DNA of 64,000 nt from Streptomyces fumigatiscleroticus (GTDB lineage: Bacteria > Actinomycetota > Actinomycetes > Streptomycetales > Streptomycetaceae), in NCBI RefSeq assembly GCF_014647975.1, contig NZ_BMQF01000001.1, forward strand, positions 682,001 through 746,000, read 5' to 3'. Below, piece after piece: positions 33,166-40,871 of this stretch. The translations under genes and the position numbers were made by a program. How positions within the stretch are numbered: the first letter of the stretch is position 1; each line of letters opens with the position of its first letter. The notes below the pieces were generated by a model. The model was given only the letters and a program-made list of their open reading frames with translations. It did no database searches and had not been told where the DNA came from.

Positions 33166-34089
33166 CTACAGGGCCGCCGTGGAGGTCTCCTTCGTGCTGT
33201 CGGGGGCGCGCCCCGCGAGGGCGTTGAGCATCTCCCGCATGGCGTACGGCGAGTAGATCAGGGTGTTGTGCATGCTGATGTCGGCCGGGCACAGGTCCTG
33301 GACGAGCACGTTCCGTACGTTCGGGCCCTTGAGCCAGCACCCGGTGTAGGGCGTGACCACCTGGTCGTACTTGGTGGCGATGACGGTGTACCGCACCCCC
33401 TCGACGGTGTCGCCGCCCTCGTTCAGCTTGTCCATGAACACGCTGCCCTGGTGCTGCTCGGTGAGGGCGGGTGTCACCAGATTGGTCAGCTCGATGGTGA
33501 TCGGGTACTGCTTCATGAGCGCGGCGATGCCGTTGCCGGTGGTGCCGTGATTGTTCGGGGCCAGCCCGATGAGGTGGTGCACCTTGGAGGCGCCGCCGAG
33601 GAACTTCAGGTAGTACCGCGGCAGCATCCCGCCCTGTGAGTGCCCGACGATGTCGACCTTCTCGGCGCCGGTGGCGGCCAGGACCCGGTCCACGAAGGCC
33701 GCGAGCTCCTCGGCCGACTCCTCCATGGAGGTGACGCCGTGGAAGAGGGGGATGCGGGGATCGGCGCCGTAGTCGAGCCGGAAGACGCTGTACCCGGCGG
33801 CGGCGAGGATCGGGGCGGTGATGATCCAGTAGGTCTCGGCGTTGCCGAACGTCCCGTGCACGAGGACGACCGGGCGCGGGCGTTCCTCGTCCGCGCGGGC
33901 GGACCAGTCGTCGATGCCCGGCGAGTGGGACAGCGTGTCGGCGGCCTGGGTGGTGACGGCCGCGGCCTGGGCCATGGCCAGGCTTTCGGTCGCCGCCATG
34001 GACAGGCTCTCGGTCGCCCTGGCGGTGAGCGCGGAAGCGGTTTCAAGAGGGTTGAGCGGGAGCTTCGGTACTTTTCCTGCGGGGAACAT
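33166..34089 (-). CDS. Alpha/beta hydrolase, triacylglycerol-lipase-like
   Basis: 307 residues. VVLVHGTFGNAETYWIITAP (oxyanion-hole region), nucleophile VDIVGHSQGGMLPRYYL, APNNHGTTGNGIAAL, ATKYDQVVTPYTGCWL, and the late His in ADISMHNTLIYSPYA. This is the pattern of actinobacterial class 2-type esterases/lipases. No clear signal peptide; instead the N-terminus carries imperfect helical repeats (TARATESLSMAATESLAMAQ). It ends 21 nt from the LLM gene, tail to tail. It may be the last cluster gene on this side or a lipid enzyme unrelated to the pathway. Confidence 0.85.
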   Translation of the reverse strand: MFPAGKVPKLPLNPLETASALTARATESLSMAATESLAMAQAAAVTTQAADTLSHSPGIDDWSARADEERPRPVVLVHGTFGNAETYWIITAPILAAAGYSVFRLDYGADPRIPLFHGVTSMEESAEELAAFVDRVLAATGAEKVDIVGHSQGGMLPRYYLKFLGGASKVHHLIGLAPNNHGTTGNGIAALMKQYPITIELTNLVTPALTEQHQGSVFMDKLNEGGDTVEGVRYTVIATKYDQVVTPYTGCWLKGPNVRNVLVQDLCPADISMHNTLIYSPYAMREMLNALAGRAPDSTKETSTAAL

Positions 34090-34117
34090 ACGGTCCTCCT
34101 GACAGGTCGAGCGAGCC

Positions 34118-34147
34118 GGGCGGGCGGCCGCCGGCGGCCGCCCGCCC
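34118..34147. terminator. GC-rich perfect hairpin between desaturase and lipase
   Basis: Arms GGGCGGGCGGCCG (34118-34130) and CGGCCGCCCGCCC (34135-34147), perfect 13 bp, loop CCGG. It lies 29 nt upstream of the lipase start and 212 nt after the desaturase stop. It may end the desaturase transcript or attenuate the lipase. The rest of 34148-34358 shows no gene. Confidence 0.65.
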
Positions 34148-34358
34148 CGGGTTCACTCCACGGTGGGGCCCGGAGCGCTGGTGCGTCCGGGCAGCGGGAC
34201 GGGTCGGCCGGCGGCCGCCCGTATCGGGGCGGCCCGCCGCGCTGTTCCCTCCGCGCGGCATCCGGTACGGGGACGGGGGACGGGGCGTGTGACGCCGTCA
34301 CTCCGCGGTGGCGTGGTGCCCGGCCGCGGTGCCGGGCGGGTCCTGCCGGTCGTGCCGG

Positions 34359-35471
34359 TCATGCGGCTCGTGCTTCGTCCTTCGCCGGCCGGTCCTCGCC
34401 GCCGTGCGGGTCACGGGTGGGCAGCGCGTACCGGAAAATACGTTTCCAGGAGGAGGCGAGCTGTCCGGCCAGCGAACCGGTGGTGTAGGGCAGCCGGTAC
34501 TTCTCGCACAGGGCGCGCACCCGGGAAGCGATCTCCGGCAGACGGTTGTTGGGCAGGTCGGGGAAGAGATGGTGCTCGATCTGGTGGGTGAGGGTTCCGG
34601 TGGCGATGTGAAGCCACGGGGGGCCTTCGAAGTTGGCCGTGCCGAGGAGCTGGCGCACGTACCAGTCGCCGTGGGTCTCGTCCGCGGCCTGCTCCTCGGT
34701 GAAGGTCTCGACGTCCGTGTGGAAGTGGCCCACGAAGATGACCGACTGGATCCACACATTGCGGATGAGATCCGCGCTGACGTTGCCGAGCAGGCACGGC
34801 AGCGCCGACGGCCCGGACAGGAGCGGCCACAGCGCGTACTCCCTGGCCGCCCGGCGAGCCGCCCTGGCCAGCAGCGCGCCGGTGTCCCGGAGGTACGTCC
34901 CGACGCTCTTCCTGCCCTCGCGGACAGCGTCGAACTCCAGCTCGTAGACGGCCAGCGTCCAGTCGAAGAAGGGGAAGAGAAGGGCGAAGTACAGCGGCTG
35001 GGCGAGGTGGTGGGGACGCCATGCCTGCTCGTCGCTCAGCCGCAGGATCATCACTCCGAAGTCGCGGTCCTTGCCGACGACGTTGGTCCACACGTGGTGG
35101 TTGTCGTTGTGACCGCGCTGCCAGGCGGCCTCGGAGGCGAGCAGGTCCCACTTCCACGTCGTGGAGTGGATCCGCGGGTCACGCATCCAGTTCCACTGGC
35201 CGTGGAGCACGCTGTGCCCGATCTCCGCGTTGTCCAGGATCTTGGCGGCGGCCAGCATGGCGGTGCCGGCGGCCCAGGCGGGCGGCAGGAGCGATACGGC
35301 CAGGGCCGCGCGGCCCCCGGCCTCCAGGCCACGGCGGACGGCGATCAGGCGCCGGATGTAGCGCGCGTCGGTCTCGCCGCGCGCGGCGAGGACGTCCTCG
35401 CGGATCCGGTCGAGTTCGGCCCCGAACGCCTCGATGTCGGAATCGCTCAGATGCGCGATCGCGGTGCTCAT
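34359..35471 (-). CDS. Membrane fatty-acid desaturase (acyl-lipid/CoA type)
   Basis: 370 residues, ATG with GAGGAG upstream. Three His boxes of the integral-membrane desaturase family: EIGHSVLHGQ (HxxxH), QRGHNDNHHVWTN (HxxxHH-like) and THQIEHHLFPDLP (QxxHH). Hydrophobic segments lie around AAGTAMLAAAKIL, LAQPLYFALLFPFFDWTL and NVWIQSVIFVGHF. It would insert a double bond using electrons from the reductase encoded 13 nt upstream. As a cluster gene it could make the alkenyl unit seen in several natural azoxy compounds; as a housekeeping pair it could adjust membrane lipids. Confidence 0.93.
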   Translation of the reverse strand: MSTAIAHLSDSDIEAFGAELDRIREDVLAARGETDARYIRRLIAVRRGLEAGGRAALAVSLLPPAWAAGTAMLAAAKILDNAEIGHSVLHGQWNWMRDPRIHSTTWKWDLLASEAAWQRGHNDNHHVWTNVVGKDRDFGVMILRLSDEQAWRPHHLAQPLYFALLFPFFDWTLAVYELEFDAVREGRKSVGTYLRDTGALLARAARRAAREYALWPLLSGPSALPCLLGNVSADLIRNVWIQSVIFVGHFHTDVETFTEEQAADETHGDWYVRQLLGTANFEGPPWLHIATGTLTHQIEHHLFPDLPNNRLPEIASRVRALCEKYRLPYTTGSLAGQLASSWKRIFRYALPTRDPHGGEDRPAKDEARAA

Positions 35472-35484
35472 GAACGGGCTCTCC

Positions 35485-36588
35485 TCACAGCTCGATTGCC
35501 ACGGGGCCGGCCGCAGCCGACACGCATGTCTGGATCAGGTCCCCTACCTCGCCGTGCAGCCGCCCGGTCCGCAGATCGCGCACCTTGCCGTGCCGGAGCG
35601 GTACGACGCAGCCGAAGCAGAGGCCCATGCGGCAGCCGCTCGGCATGGCCAGGCCGATGCCCTCGCCGACGGCGAGCAGAGGAGTCGCGGCGTCGGCTTC
35701 GGCCTCGGTCCCGGAGCGGGCGAAACGGACCCTGCCCGCCGTTCCCGCATCGCCCGCCGGCGGCAGTACGGGCCGGGCGCGTTCCATGCGCAGCCGATCC
35801 GCGAGTCCGTGGCGGTTCCAGTGCCACTCCGCGTCGTCCAGCAACCCGGCCGGCCCGCAGGCCCATGTCTCGCGCTCCCGCCAGTCAGGACACAGCTCCG
35901 CCACTCCCGTCATGGTCAGGCGGGTCCGCGTGCCGGCGGCGCCGCGCGTGAAGTGCTCGTGCAGCCGGAAGCCGGGGCACCGGGCGGCCAGTTCCCGGAG
36001 TTCGGCACCGAAGATCACGTCCTGCCGGGTCGGTGCGGAGTGCACCATGACCGCATCGATCGGCCCGCCACGGGCGACCAGGGTGCGCAGCACGCCCATC
36101 ACCGGTGTGATGCCGCTGCCCGCGGTGAGGAACAGCAGGCGTCCCGGGCGCCGTCGTCCGAGGACCAGCCGCCCCTGCGCCGGGCCGAGCCGCAGCACCG
36201 TACCGACGGTCGTCCGGTGTGCCAGGTGCCGGGAGACGCGCCCGTCCGGAGTGGCCTTGACGGTGATCGAGACACGGCCGCCGTCGGCACCGGGCGGTGA
36301 GGTCAGCGAGTACGGGCGCCAGTGCAGTACCCCGTCGAGCTCGACACCCACCCGCGCGTACTGCCCCGGGAGGTGGCCCCTCCAACCCCAGCCGGGCCGG
36401 ACCACCAGGGTTGTGGCGTCCGGTGTCTCCCTCCGTACGGCCTCCACCCGTCCCCGCGGTTCCCGGACGGACCAGAGGGGATTCGCCAGGGCGAGGCAGT
36501 CCTCCAGGTAGAGCGGAAAGGTCAGCCAGTCCACGGTGCGAATCAGGCCGCGCAGGCCCCGGAGAGCTGCCGCTGCCGCGAAGTCCAC
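35485..36588 (-). CDS. Ferredoxin-NADP reductase fused to [2Fe-2S] ferredoxin domain
   Basis: About 367 residues; GTG 36588 has GGGAG seven bases upstream and is preferred to the weaker GTG 36630. FAD domain: LPGQYARVGVELDG and HWRPYSLTSPPG. NAD(P) domain: LLFLTAGSGITPVMGVLRTL and ETWACGPAGLLDD. C-terminal ferredoxin: SGCRMGLCFGCVVPL and the fourth Cys in IQTCVSAA. It passes electrons from NAD(P)H to the desaturase in the next gene, the usual actinobacterial pair. Confidence 0.93.
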   Translation of the reverse strand: MDFAAAAALRGLRGLIRTVDWLTFPLYLEDCLALANPLWSVREPRGRVEAVRRETPDATTLVVRPGWGWRGHLPGQYARVGVELDGVLHWRPYSLTSPPGADGGRVSITVKATPDGRVSRHLAHRTTVGTVLRLGPAQGRLVLGRRRPGRLLFLTAGSGITPVMGVLRTLVARGGPIDAVMVHSAPTRQDVIFGAELRELAARCPGFRLHEHFTRGAAGTRTRLTMTGVAELCPDWRERETWACGPAGLLDDAEWHWNRHGLADRLRMERARPVLPPAGDAGTAGRVRFARSGTEAEADAATPLLAVGEGIGLAMPSGCRMGLCFGCVVPLRHGKVRDLRTGRLHGEVGDLIQTCVSAAAGPVAIEL

Positions 36589-36740
36589 CGGTGTTCTCCC
36601 ATCGACGCGAGGCTCCTGGCCTCTCCGCACCGATACGCCGACAGCACCCGGCCGGGACCAAGCCGTCGAACTGCTCGCATGCTAGGCCGCGGCACCCCAC
36701 GAAGTTGGTTACATTTTAAGCCGACTTTCCCGTAATCAGC

Positions 36741-36772
36741 CGCTATCCCGGAGATCGGCTGCCGGGATAGCG
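36741..36772. promoter_or_regulatory. Perfect 11-bp inverted repeat upstream of reductase-desaturase operon
   Basis: CGCTATCCCGG (36741-36751) and CCGGGATAGCG (36762-36772), 10-bp spacer, centred about 170 bp ahead of the reductase start. An AT-rich stretch (GTTACATTTTAAG, 36708-36720) lies between the repeat and the gene. Could be an operator or a terminator for incoming transcription. Confidence 0.5.
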
Positions 36773-37477
36773 AGGCGCACCCCTCACTCCCGCCGACGGC
36801 TGGACAGCGGCACTCCCGTCGGCACACCGCCCACAGGACGAGCGCCGAACGGATTGCCGACGATGCCGATCCGTCCGAGCGTGCACAGGGCCGGGAAGAG
36901 GCACGCTCGGCGGCCCGTGAGACTCAAGGCTCAGGACTCACAGGGCTCAGAGGCCGAGGACCAGGCGCTTCGAATGCGAGCAGGACACACAGGGCGGTCT
37001 GCAGTCGGCGGCGCGTTCGTGGCCGGCTAGGACCGCTTCCCGGTGGCCGGGCGCCCCCACGAGGTACTCGTCCCGCTCAGGAAGCCGTGGTGGTGGGGTG
37101 TCCTCACCGTGTGCCGTTCAGGTGATCGAGCAGGCGGACGCCGCGTGCCCAGGACGACATCGCCGTCCCACCGGCAACGGTCTTCGCGCGAAACGTCCGT
37201 CCCGGGCGCCGTAGGGGTTCATCGGTCTGCCTGGTGCGATCACGGGCCCGCGCGACGGCGGCCTCCTGCCGTCCCGGACGCAACAGCCGGACCGGGAGAT
37301 CGAGTCCGCAGCCGTGTGTGTCCGGCCCGGCTGCGGGGTTCGTGGAGGAGACGCTGGGCCATTCCCGGGCCATCGACTCGCCCTCCACCTCATTGGAGGC
37401 GATTCCCGCTGGTCAAAGGAGCGCAAGACGTGTACCACCAGCAGACGAAGAACCTACTCCTCAGCCGACGACCTCGT
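36773..37477. other. Gene-poor stretch with decayed recombinase fragment
   Basis: No intact gene. Around 37338-37390 the plus strand reads GFVEETLGHSRAIDSPSTSL, which resembles the C-terminal VQExLGHS segment of tyrosine recombinases, but it has no complete frame around it. The remainder (36773-37330) shows no family signal and mixed codon bias. Reads as a scar of past integrations at the right end of the cluster. Confidence 0.4.
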
Positions 37478-38542
37478 TCAGGCCGCGTCCCAGAGACCGG
37501 CGTCCAGGATGCGCGCTGCCTTGGTGATGCTCCCCGGCATCAGGTGCCGGTACGTGCGGTACGTCTCCTCGATCAACTTGTGCCCCATCCACTCGGCCAC
37601 GTCCGTTATCGGTATCCCGCGTCCCAGCGCGTTGGACGCGAAGTAGTGCCGGAAGCTGTACATCCCCATTCCCTTCACCGCAGGCAGGCTCGCGAAGAGA
37701 TGGCGGACGCGCCGGCGTTCCATCGGCTCCGTGTAGTACCCGCTCGGCCCGCGCAGCAGGTAGCCCTCTCGCGTGGCCCCGTGCTTCTCCGCGTACCACT
37801 CGATCGCTTCCCGCACCGAGCGGAGCAGCGGAACCTCCCGGAACTCACCGGCCTTGCGGTGCTTCAGCTTCGCGGGCCGGTGCGTGTTGGAGTGGATCTG
37901 CTCGTGCACCCGGTAGACGTCGTCCGCCACCACGTTGTTGATGTTCACGGCACGGGCCTCGCCGTTGCGCAGGCCGCAGCCCGTCATCATGACGATCTCG
38001 AGCGCCAGGTCGTCGCCGGCGACGGCCAGGGCCTGCTTCACGTACGCGAGGGTCGGGATGACCACCTTCTCGCGGACATACTCCGGTTCCTGCACGCCCT
38101 TCACCGGGTCATCGGCCATCGCTCGCTTGTCATAGGCGTCCTTCAGGAAACGCTCGACCACAATCGGCGTCACGGTATTCAGCTTCCGCGAGCCCAAGCG
38201 CGGAACTATGTGCACGTTGATGGAGCTGTTGACGTGCTCGCCCGTGGAGTACTCCGTCATCCTCCGCTGCCGGGGCAGCCACTGCCGCGCATATTCCGCG
38301 ATCGTCTGCTGACCCAACGCGCGTCGCGCTTCCGCGATGGACGGCGCCGTCCGCTTCTTCGCCGCATATATCTGCGTGAGGCGCTCGATCGCGGCGTCCT
38401 GAGTTCCGTAGCCCGCCTCCTCGCGCTGTTTCCCGAGCGCGCCCCTGAAACGGATCGCGTACGGGTGCGGGCACCGGGTCAGCCTCGCGCAGCCGCAGTC
38501 CTTGTAGAACGACCCCATGCCGCGGGCGAGTTGTCGAGCCAC
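37478..38542 (-). CDS. Tyrosine recombinase/integrase copy 2, with internal deletion
   Basis: 354 residues from GTG 38542. A Cys/His-bearing N-terminus (GSFYKDCGCARLTRCPHPYA) precedes the core-binding domain (TIAEYARQWLPRQRRMTEYS, GEHVNSSINVHIVPRLGSRK). The catalytic domain follows with Arg in TGCGLRNGEARAVNI, YSFRHYFASNAL (Arg of HxxR, first His replaced), EWMGHKLIEETY and the Tyr nucleophile in TYRTYRHLMPG. Compared with copy 1 it lacks 24 residues (72 nt, in frame) at VVERFLKDAYDKRAM, inside the core-binding domain. It may be inactive or weakened. It stands as a direct repeat about 34 kb from copy 1, with the cluster between. Confidence 0.88.
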   Translation of the reverse strand: MARQLARGMGSFYKDCGCARLTRCPHPYAIRFRGALGKQREEAGYGTQDAAIERLTQIYAAKKRTAPSIAEARRALGQQTIAEYARQWLPRQRRMTEYSTGEHVNSSINVHIVPRLGSRKLNTVTPIVVERFLKDAYDKRAMADDPVKGVQEPEYVREKVVIPTLAYVKQALAVAGDDLALEIVMMTGCGLRNGEARAVNINNVVADDVYRVHEQIHSNTHRPAKLKHRKAGEFREVPLLRSVREAIEWYAEKHGATREGYLLRGPSGYYTEPMERRRVRHLFASLPAVKGMGMYSFRHYFASNALGRGIPITDVAEWMGHKLIEETYRTYRHLMPGSITKAARILDAGLWDAA

Positions 38543-38790
38543 AAAGCGAACCTTCCGAGCGGGAGCCAGGCATCTGTGCCCAGGTCCCCCGCCGCCGCGG
38601 TCACCAGGTCAGCAAGCCGGGACACCTCCCCGCCTCATGCTGACCCTTTGCTAACCCAAGCGGCTTAATCATGCCCCTGACCTGCGTCGATGCCCAAACA
38701 GTGGATCTTGGACTTGAACATGGTCCGCAGCATGTTGGACTCCTGGAAGACGGCTCCCTGCCTGCGTTTTTGCAGGTCAAGGGCTGTACG
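37934..38790. repeat. Direct repeat B of the cluster-flanking pair
   Basis: Matches 3691-4620 in the same orientation, minus 72 nt. It includes the recombinase gene from the catalytic-Arg region upstream and the leader (CCTGACCTGC at 38677, TTGGACTTGAA, and the CCTGC-GTTTT-TGCAGG hairpin near 38760-38777). Confidence 0.85.
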
Positions 38791-38957
38791 TACAGCCTAC
38801 AACGAGTCGCACGTACGGGCAGCTTTCCTCAGGTTCTTCGAGAGTCATGCTGACCACTTGCTGCCTTTTCTGACGTACCGCCAGGAGGATGGCGTGCCCC
38901 GTTGCGGCGACGGCACAAGCCTACGCAGCAAGCTCCGAAGGGCGTCAGTGATCGCTG

Positions 38958-39728
38958 TCACTCAGGCCGGGGGAAACGGGCCACGGTGCGGCCGTGCGCC
39001 TCGGCCACCGCCGCCATCTCCCGCGACCCGGGCTCCACACGGCGGTCGGTCACCGCGACGAAGTCGATGTCGCTTGCCGTGCTGAGCCGGCCCCGGCCGG
39101 CACCGGTGGCATGAAAGTCGCCCAAGGCCACCGATCCCACCAAGTAGAAGCCGGTGACCAGGCCCGGTGCCAGCTCGTCCACGGCCGTCAGGAACAGCTC
39201 CACGCTTCGGTCGACCTCGACCGGAAGATCGTCGCCAAGCATGCCAGGCAGTCTACCGACCACCTCCACGCCACTCGGCCTCAACTCGCCTACCACGGCG
39301 CAGTGTTCGGATCGCCGCTCAACGTCGGACGCCGGTGCTTCTTCTCGCCCGGCCCCTGTGGACCGGGCGAGGCCGGCGCCGGATCCCTCGTCTTCGCGAA
39401 CCCGGTCCGGCGCGGTGGGTTCGATCTCCGGTGCCGTGCTGGAGCCGCCGGTGAGCTCGCCCCGGTGGGTGAGGGTGTGGTCGAGCTGCCTCGCCAGGCG
39501 AGGAACGCTCGTCGCGGGCAGATATGCCTCCGCGCCGGCGTCGAGCAGCCGCCGGACAGGGCCGTGGTAGCTGACTCCGAGCTCGTCGTCCTCGATCTCG
39601 GTGACGACGACCCGGGCCTCGGGGAACGCCGACCGAAGGTTTGCGATCAGCTGCGGACTGACCGGTGGCACCAGCAGCACATCGGCCGTCGCCGGCGCGC
39701 TCCAGTCCGGGCCGATGATCGTGGACAA
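38958..39728 (-). CDS. Nucleotidyltransferase-like protein, probably truncated or chimeric
   Basis: 256 residues in the longest frame (TTG start at 39728). Only the C-terminal third has a clear signature: GFYLVGSVALGDF plus SDIDFVAVTDRR, the GSxxxGxx...DxDxxV motif of aminoglycoside-type nucleotidyltransferases. The protein stops soon after (VARFPRPE), losing most of the usual catalytic and helical C-terminus. The N-terminal half (MSTIIGPDWSAPATADVLLV...) is unrelated and joined by a low-complexity linker. The true NTase start may be the ATG before LGDDLPVEVDRSVELF. It lies among recombinase remnants, and activity is doubtful. Confidence 0.45.
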   Translation of the reverse strand: MSTIIGPDWSAPATADVLLVPPVSPQLIANLRSAFPEARVVVTEIEDDELGVSYHGPVRRLLDAGAEAYLPATSVPRLARQLDHTLTHRGELTGGSSTAPEIEPTAPDRVREDEGSGAGLARSTGAGREEAPASDVERRSEHCAVVGELRPSGVEVVGRLPGMLGDDLPVEVDRSVELFLTAVDELAPGLVTGFYLVGSVALGDFHATGAGRGRLSTASDIDFVAVTDRRVEPGSREMAAVAEAHGRTVARFPRPE

Positions 39729-40161
39729 CGAGGGTGAACCCGTGTGGTTCCTGCCTCGCGGTATCGGCGCCCTGAACTACGTCACAGCGCGCTCGATCGC
39801 GTCACCCTGAGCGCCATGGGGAGCCGGGTGTCTCCGCCCAGGTCCCCACCGTGGCGGGACCTGTCAGCAAGGCCGCCCCTGACCTGCGCAGACGGCCAAG
39901 CGCCAGGACTTGGACTTGAACGGAGTACGCAGCATCGCGAACTCCCAGGAGATGGCTCCCTGCCTGCTTTTTGCAGGTTGAGGGCGTTCTTCGCCGTCCA
40001 TCGGCACGATGCTGCGGTGGGCCTGTGCGAACAAGAGGACCGCCGACGACCGACGAAGGGCGCTTCGGGGATCAGCCGCGGATCAGCCGCGCCGATGTCG
40101 CCGGCTTCGCGCCCCGGGCGGTCCGCAGCGGTGACCGGGTCCGGCGCGGCGCGGTCATCAC
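39729..40161. other. Intergenic region with orphan recombinase-leader repeat
   Basis: No coding frame with good bias. It contains repeat C (39885-39990). The right part ends at the TetR stop. Confidence 0.4.
39885..39990. repeat. Recombinase-leader repeat, copy C (orphan)
   Basis: About 105 bp matching the leaders at 4505-4620 and 38673-38790: CCCCTGACCTGCGCAGA, GGACTTGGACTTGAACGG, GTACGCAGCAT, GGCTCCCTGCCTGC, then the CCTGC-TTTTT-GCAGG hairpin and GAGGGCGTT. No recombinase gene is attached. It may be an att-related site or a scar. Confidence 0.75.
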
Positions 40162-40788
40162 CTACTGGACATCCGCACGCGCTCCCGGGCGGAGCGCGTC
40201 CATCAGGAGATCGAGCAGGCGGTCCGTCCGCTCCTGAGGGGCGCCGTCCGTGATGGCGACGAACACGCTCACGAGCATGGTCGTGACGTCGTCGGGGTCG
40301 ACGTCCGCGCGGAGGGTGCCCGCGGCGGCGCCCTGTTCGAGGATCGCGGCGACCGTGGCGGTGACACGTTCCCGCGACGGGGCCGCGATACGTCCGGAGG
40401 CGAACCCGGCGCGCAGCGTCTCCGCCATCCCGCGCTTGGTCGCCACGAAGGCGGCGTAACGGCCCATCCAGGCCCGCAGGGCCACGTCGGCCGGGTGCCG
40501 GTCGAGCAGGGCGGGCGCGCTCGCGGTGACGGCGTCGAGTTCGGTGGCGTAGACGGCGTCGACCAGGTCCTCACGGGTGGGGAAGTGCCGGTACAGGGTG
40601 CCGATGCCGACGCCGGCCTCACGGGCGATGGCCTCCAGGGAGACCGGGCCGTCGGCTGCCGCGTAGGCGGCCTGAGCGGCGGCGATGAGCTTGTCGCGAT
40701 TGCGCCGCGCGTCCCGGCGGACCGGCCGGCCGGCGGGATCGGGCGCGTCGGACGGCGGCGGGGGCGGTGGCGTTGCGGACCGACTCAA
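40162..40788 (-). CDS. TetR-family repressor of the adjacent aldo/keto reductase
   Basis: About 208 residues from TTG 40788 with GGAGGAG eight bases upstream. N-terminal HTH: NRDKLIAAAQAAYAAADGPV, LEAIAREAGVGIGTLYRHFP and TREDLVDAVYATELDAV. The C-terminal ligand domain (DDVTTMLVSVFVAITDGAPQ) resembles transcriptional repressors with TetR_C_33-like ends. It is divergent from an aldo/keto reductase gene, with two matching palindromes between them, so it most likely represses both genes and is released by a small electrophile or quinone substrate. Confidence 0.92.
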   Translation of the reverse strand: MSRSATPPPPPPSDAPDPAGRPVRRDARRNRDKLIAAAQAAYAAADGPVSLEAIAREAGVGIGTLYRHFPTREDLVDAVYATELDAVTASAPALLDRHPADVALRAWMGRYAAFVATKRGMAETLRAGFASGRIAAPSRERVTATVAAILEQGAAAGTLRADVDPDDVTTMLVSVFVAITDGAPQERTDRLLDLLMDALRPGARADVQ

Positions 40789-40790
40789 AA

Positions 40791-40841
40791 CGGAGGCTCC
40801 TCCGGTAGTGCTACGGTGGATGTAACGGAGGTCCCTCCGTT
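40791..40841. promoter_or_regulatory. Two TetR operators (CGGAGGnnCCTCCG)
   Basis: CGGAGGCTCCTCCG at 40791-40804 and AACGGAGGTCCCTCCGTT at 40824-40841, same core palindrome, centres 35 bp apart, between the divergent TetR and reductase genes. The first overlaps the TetR ribosome site. Confidence 0.85.
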
Positions 40842-40871
40842 TCTCCCATCCTCTCATGAGAGCAGGCAGCC

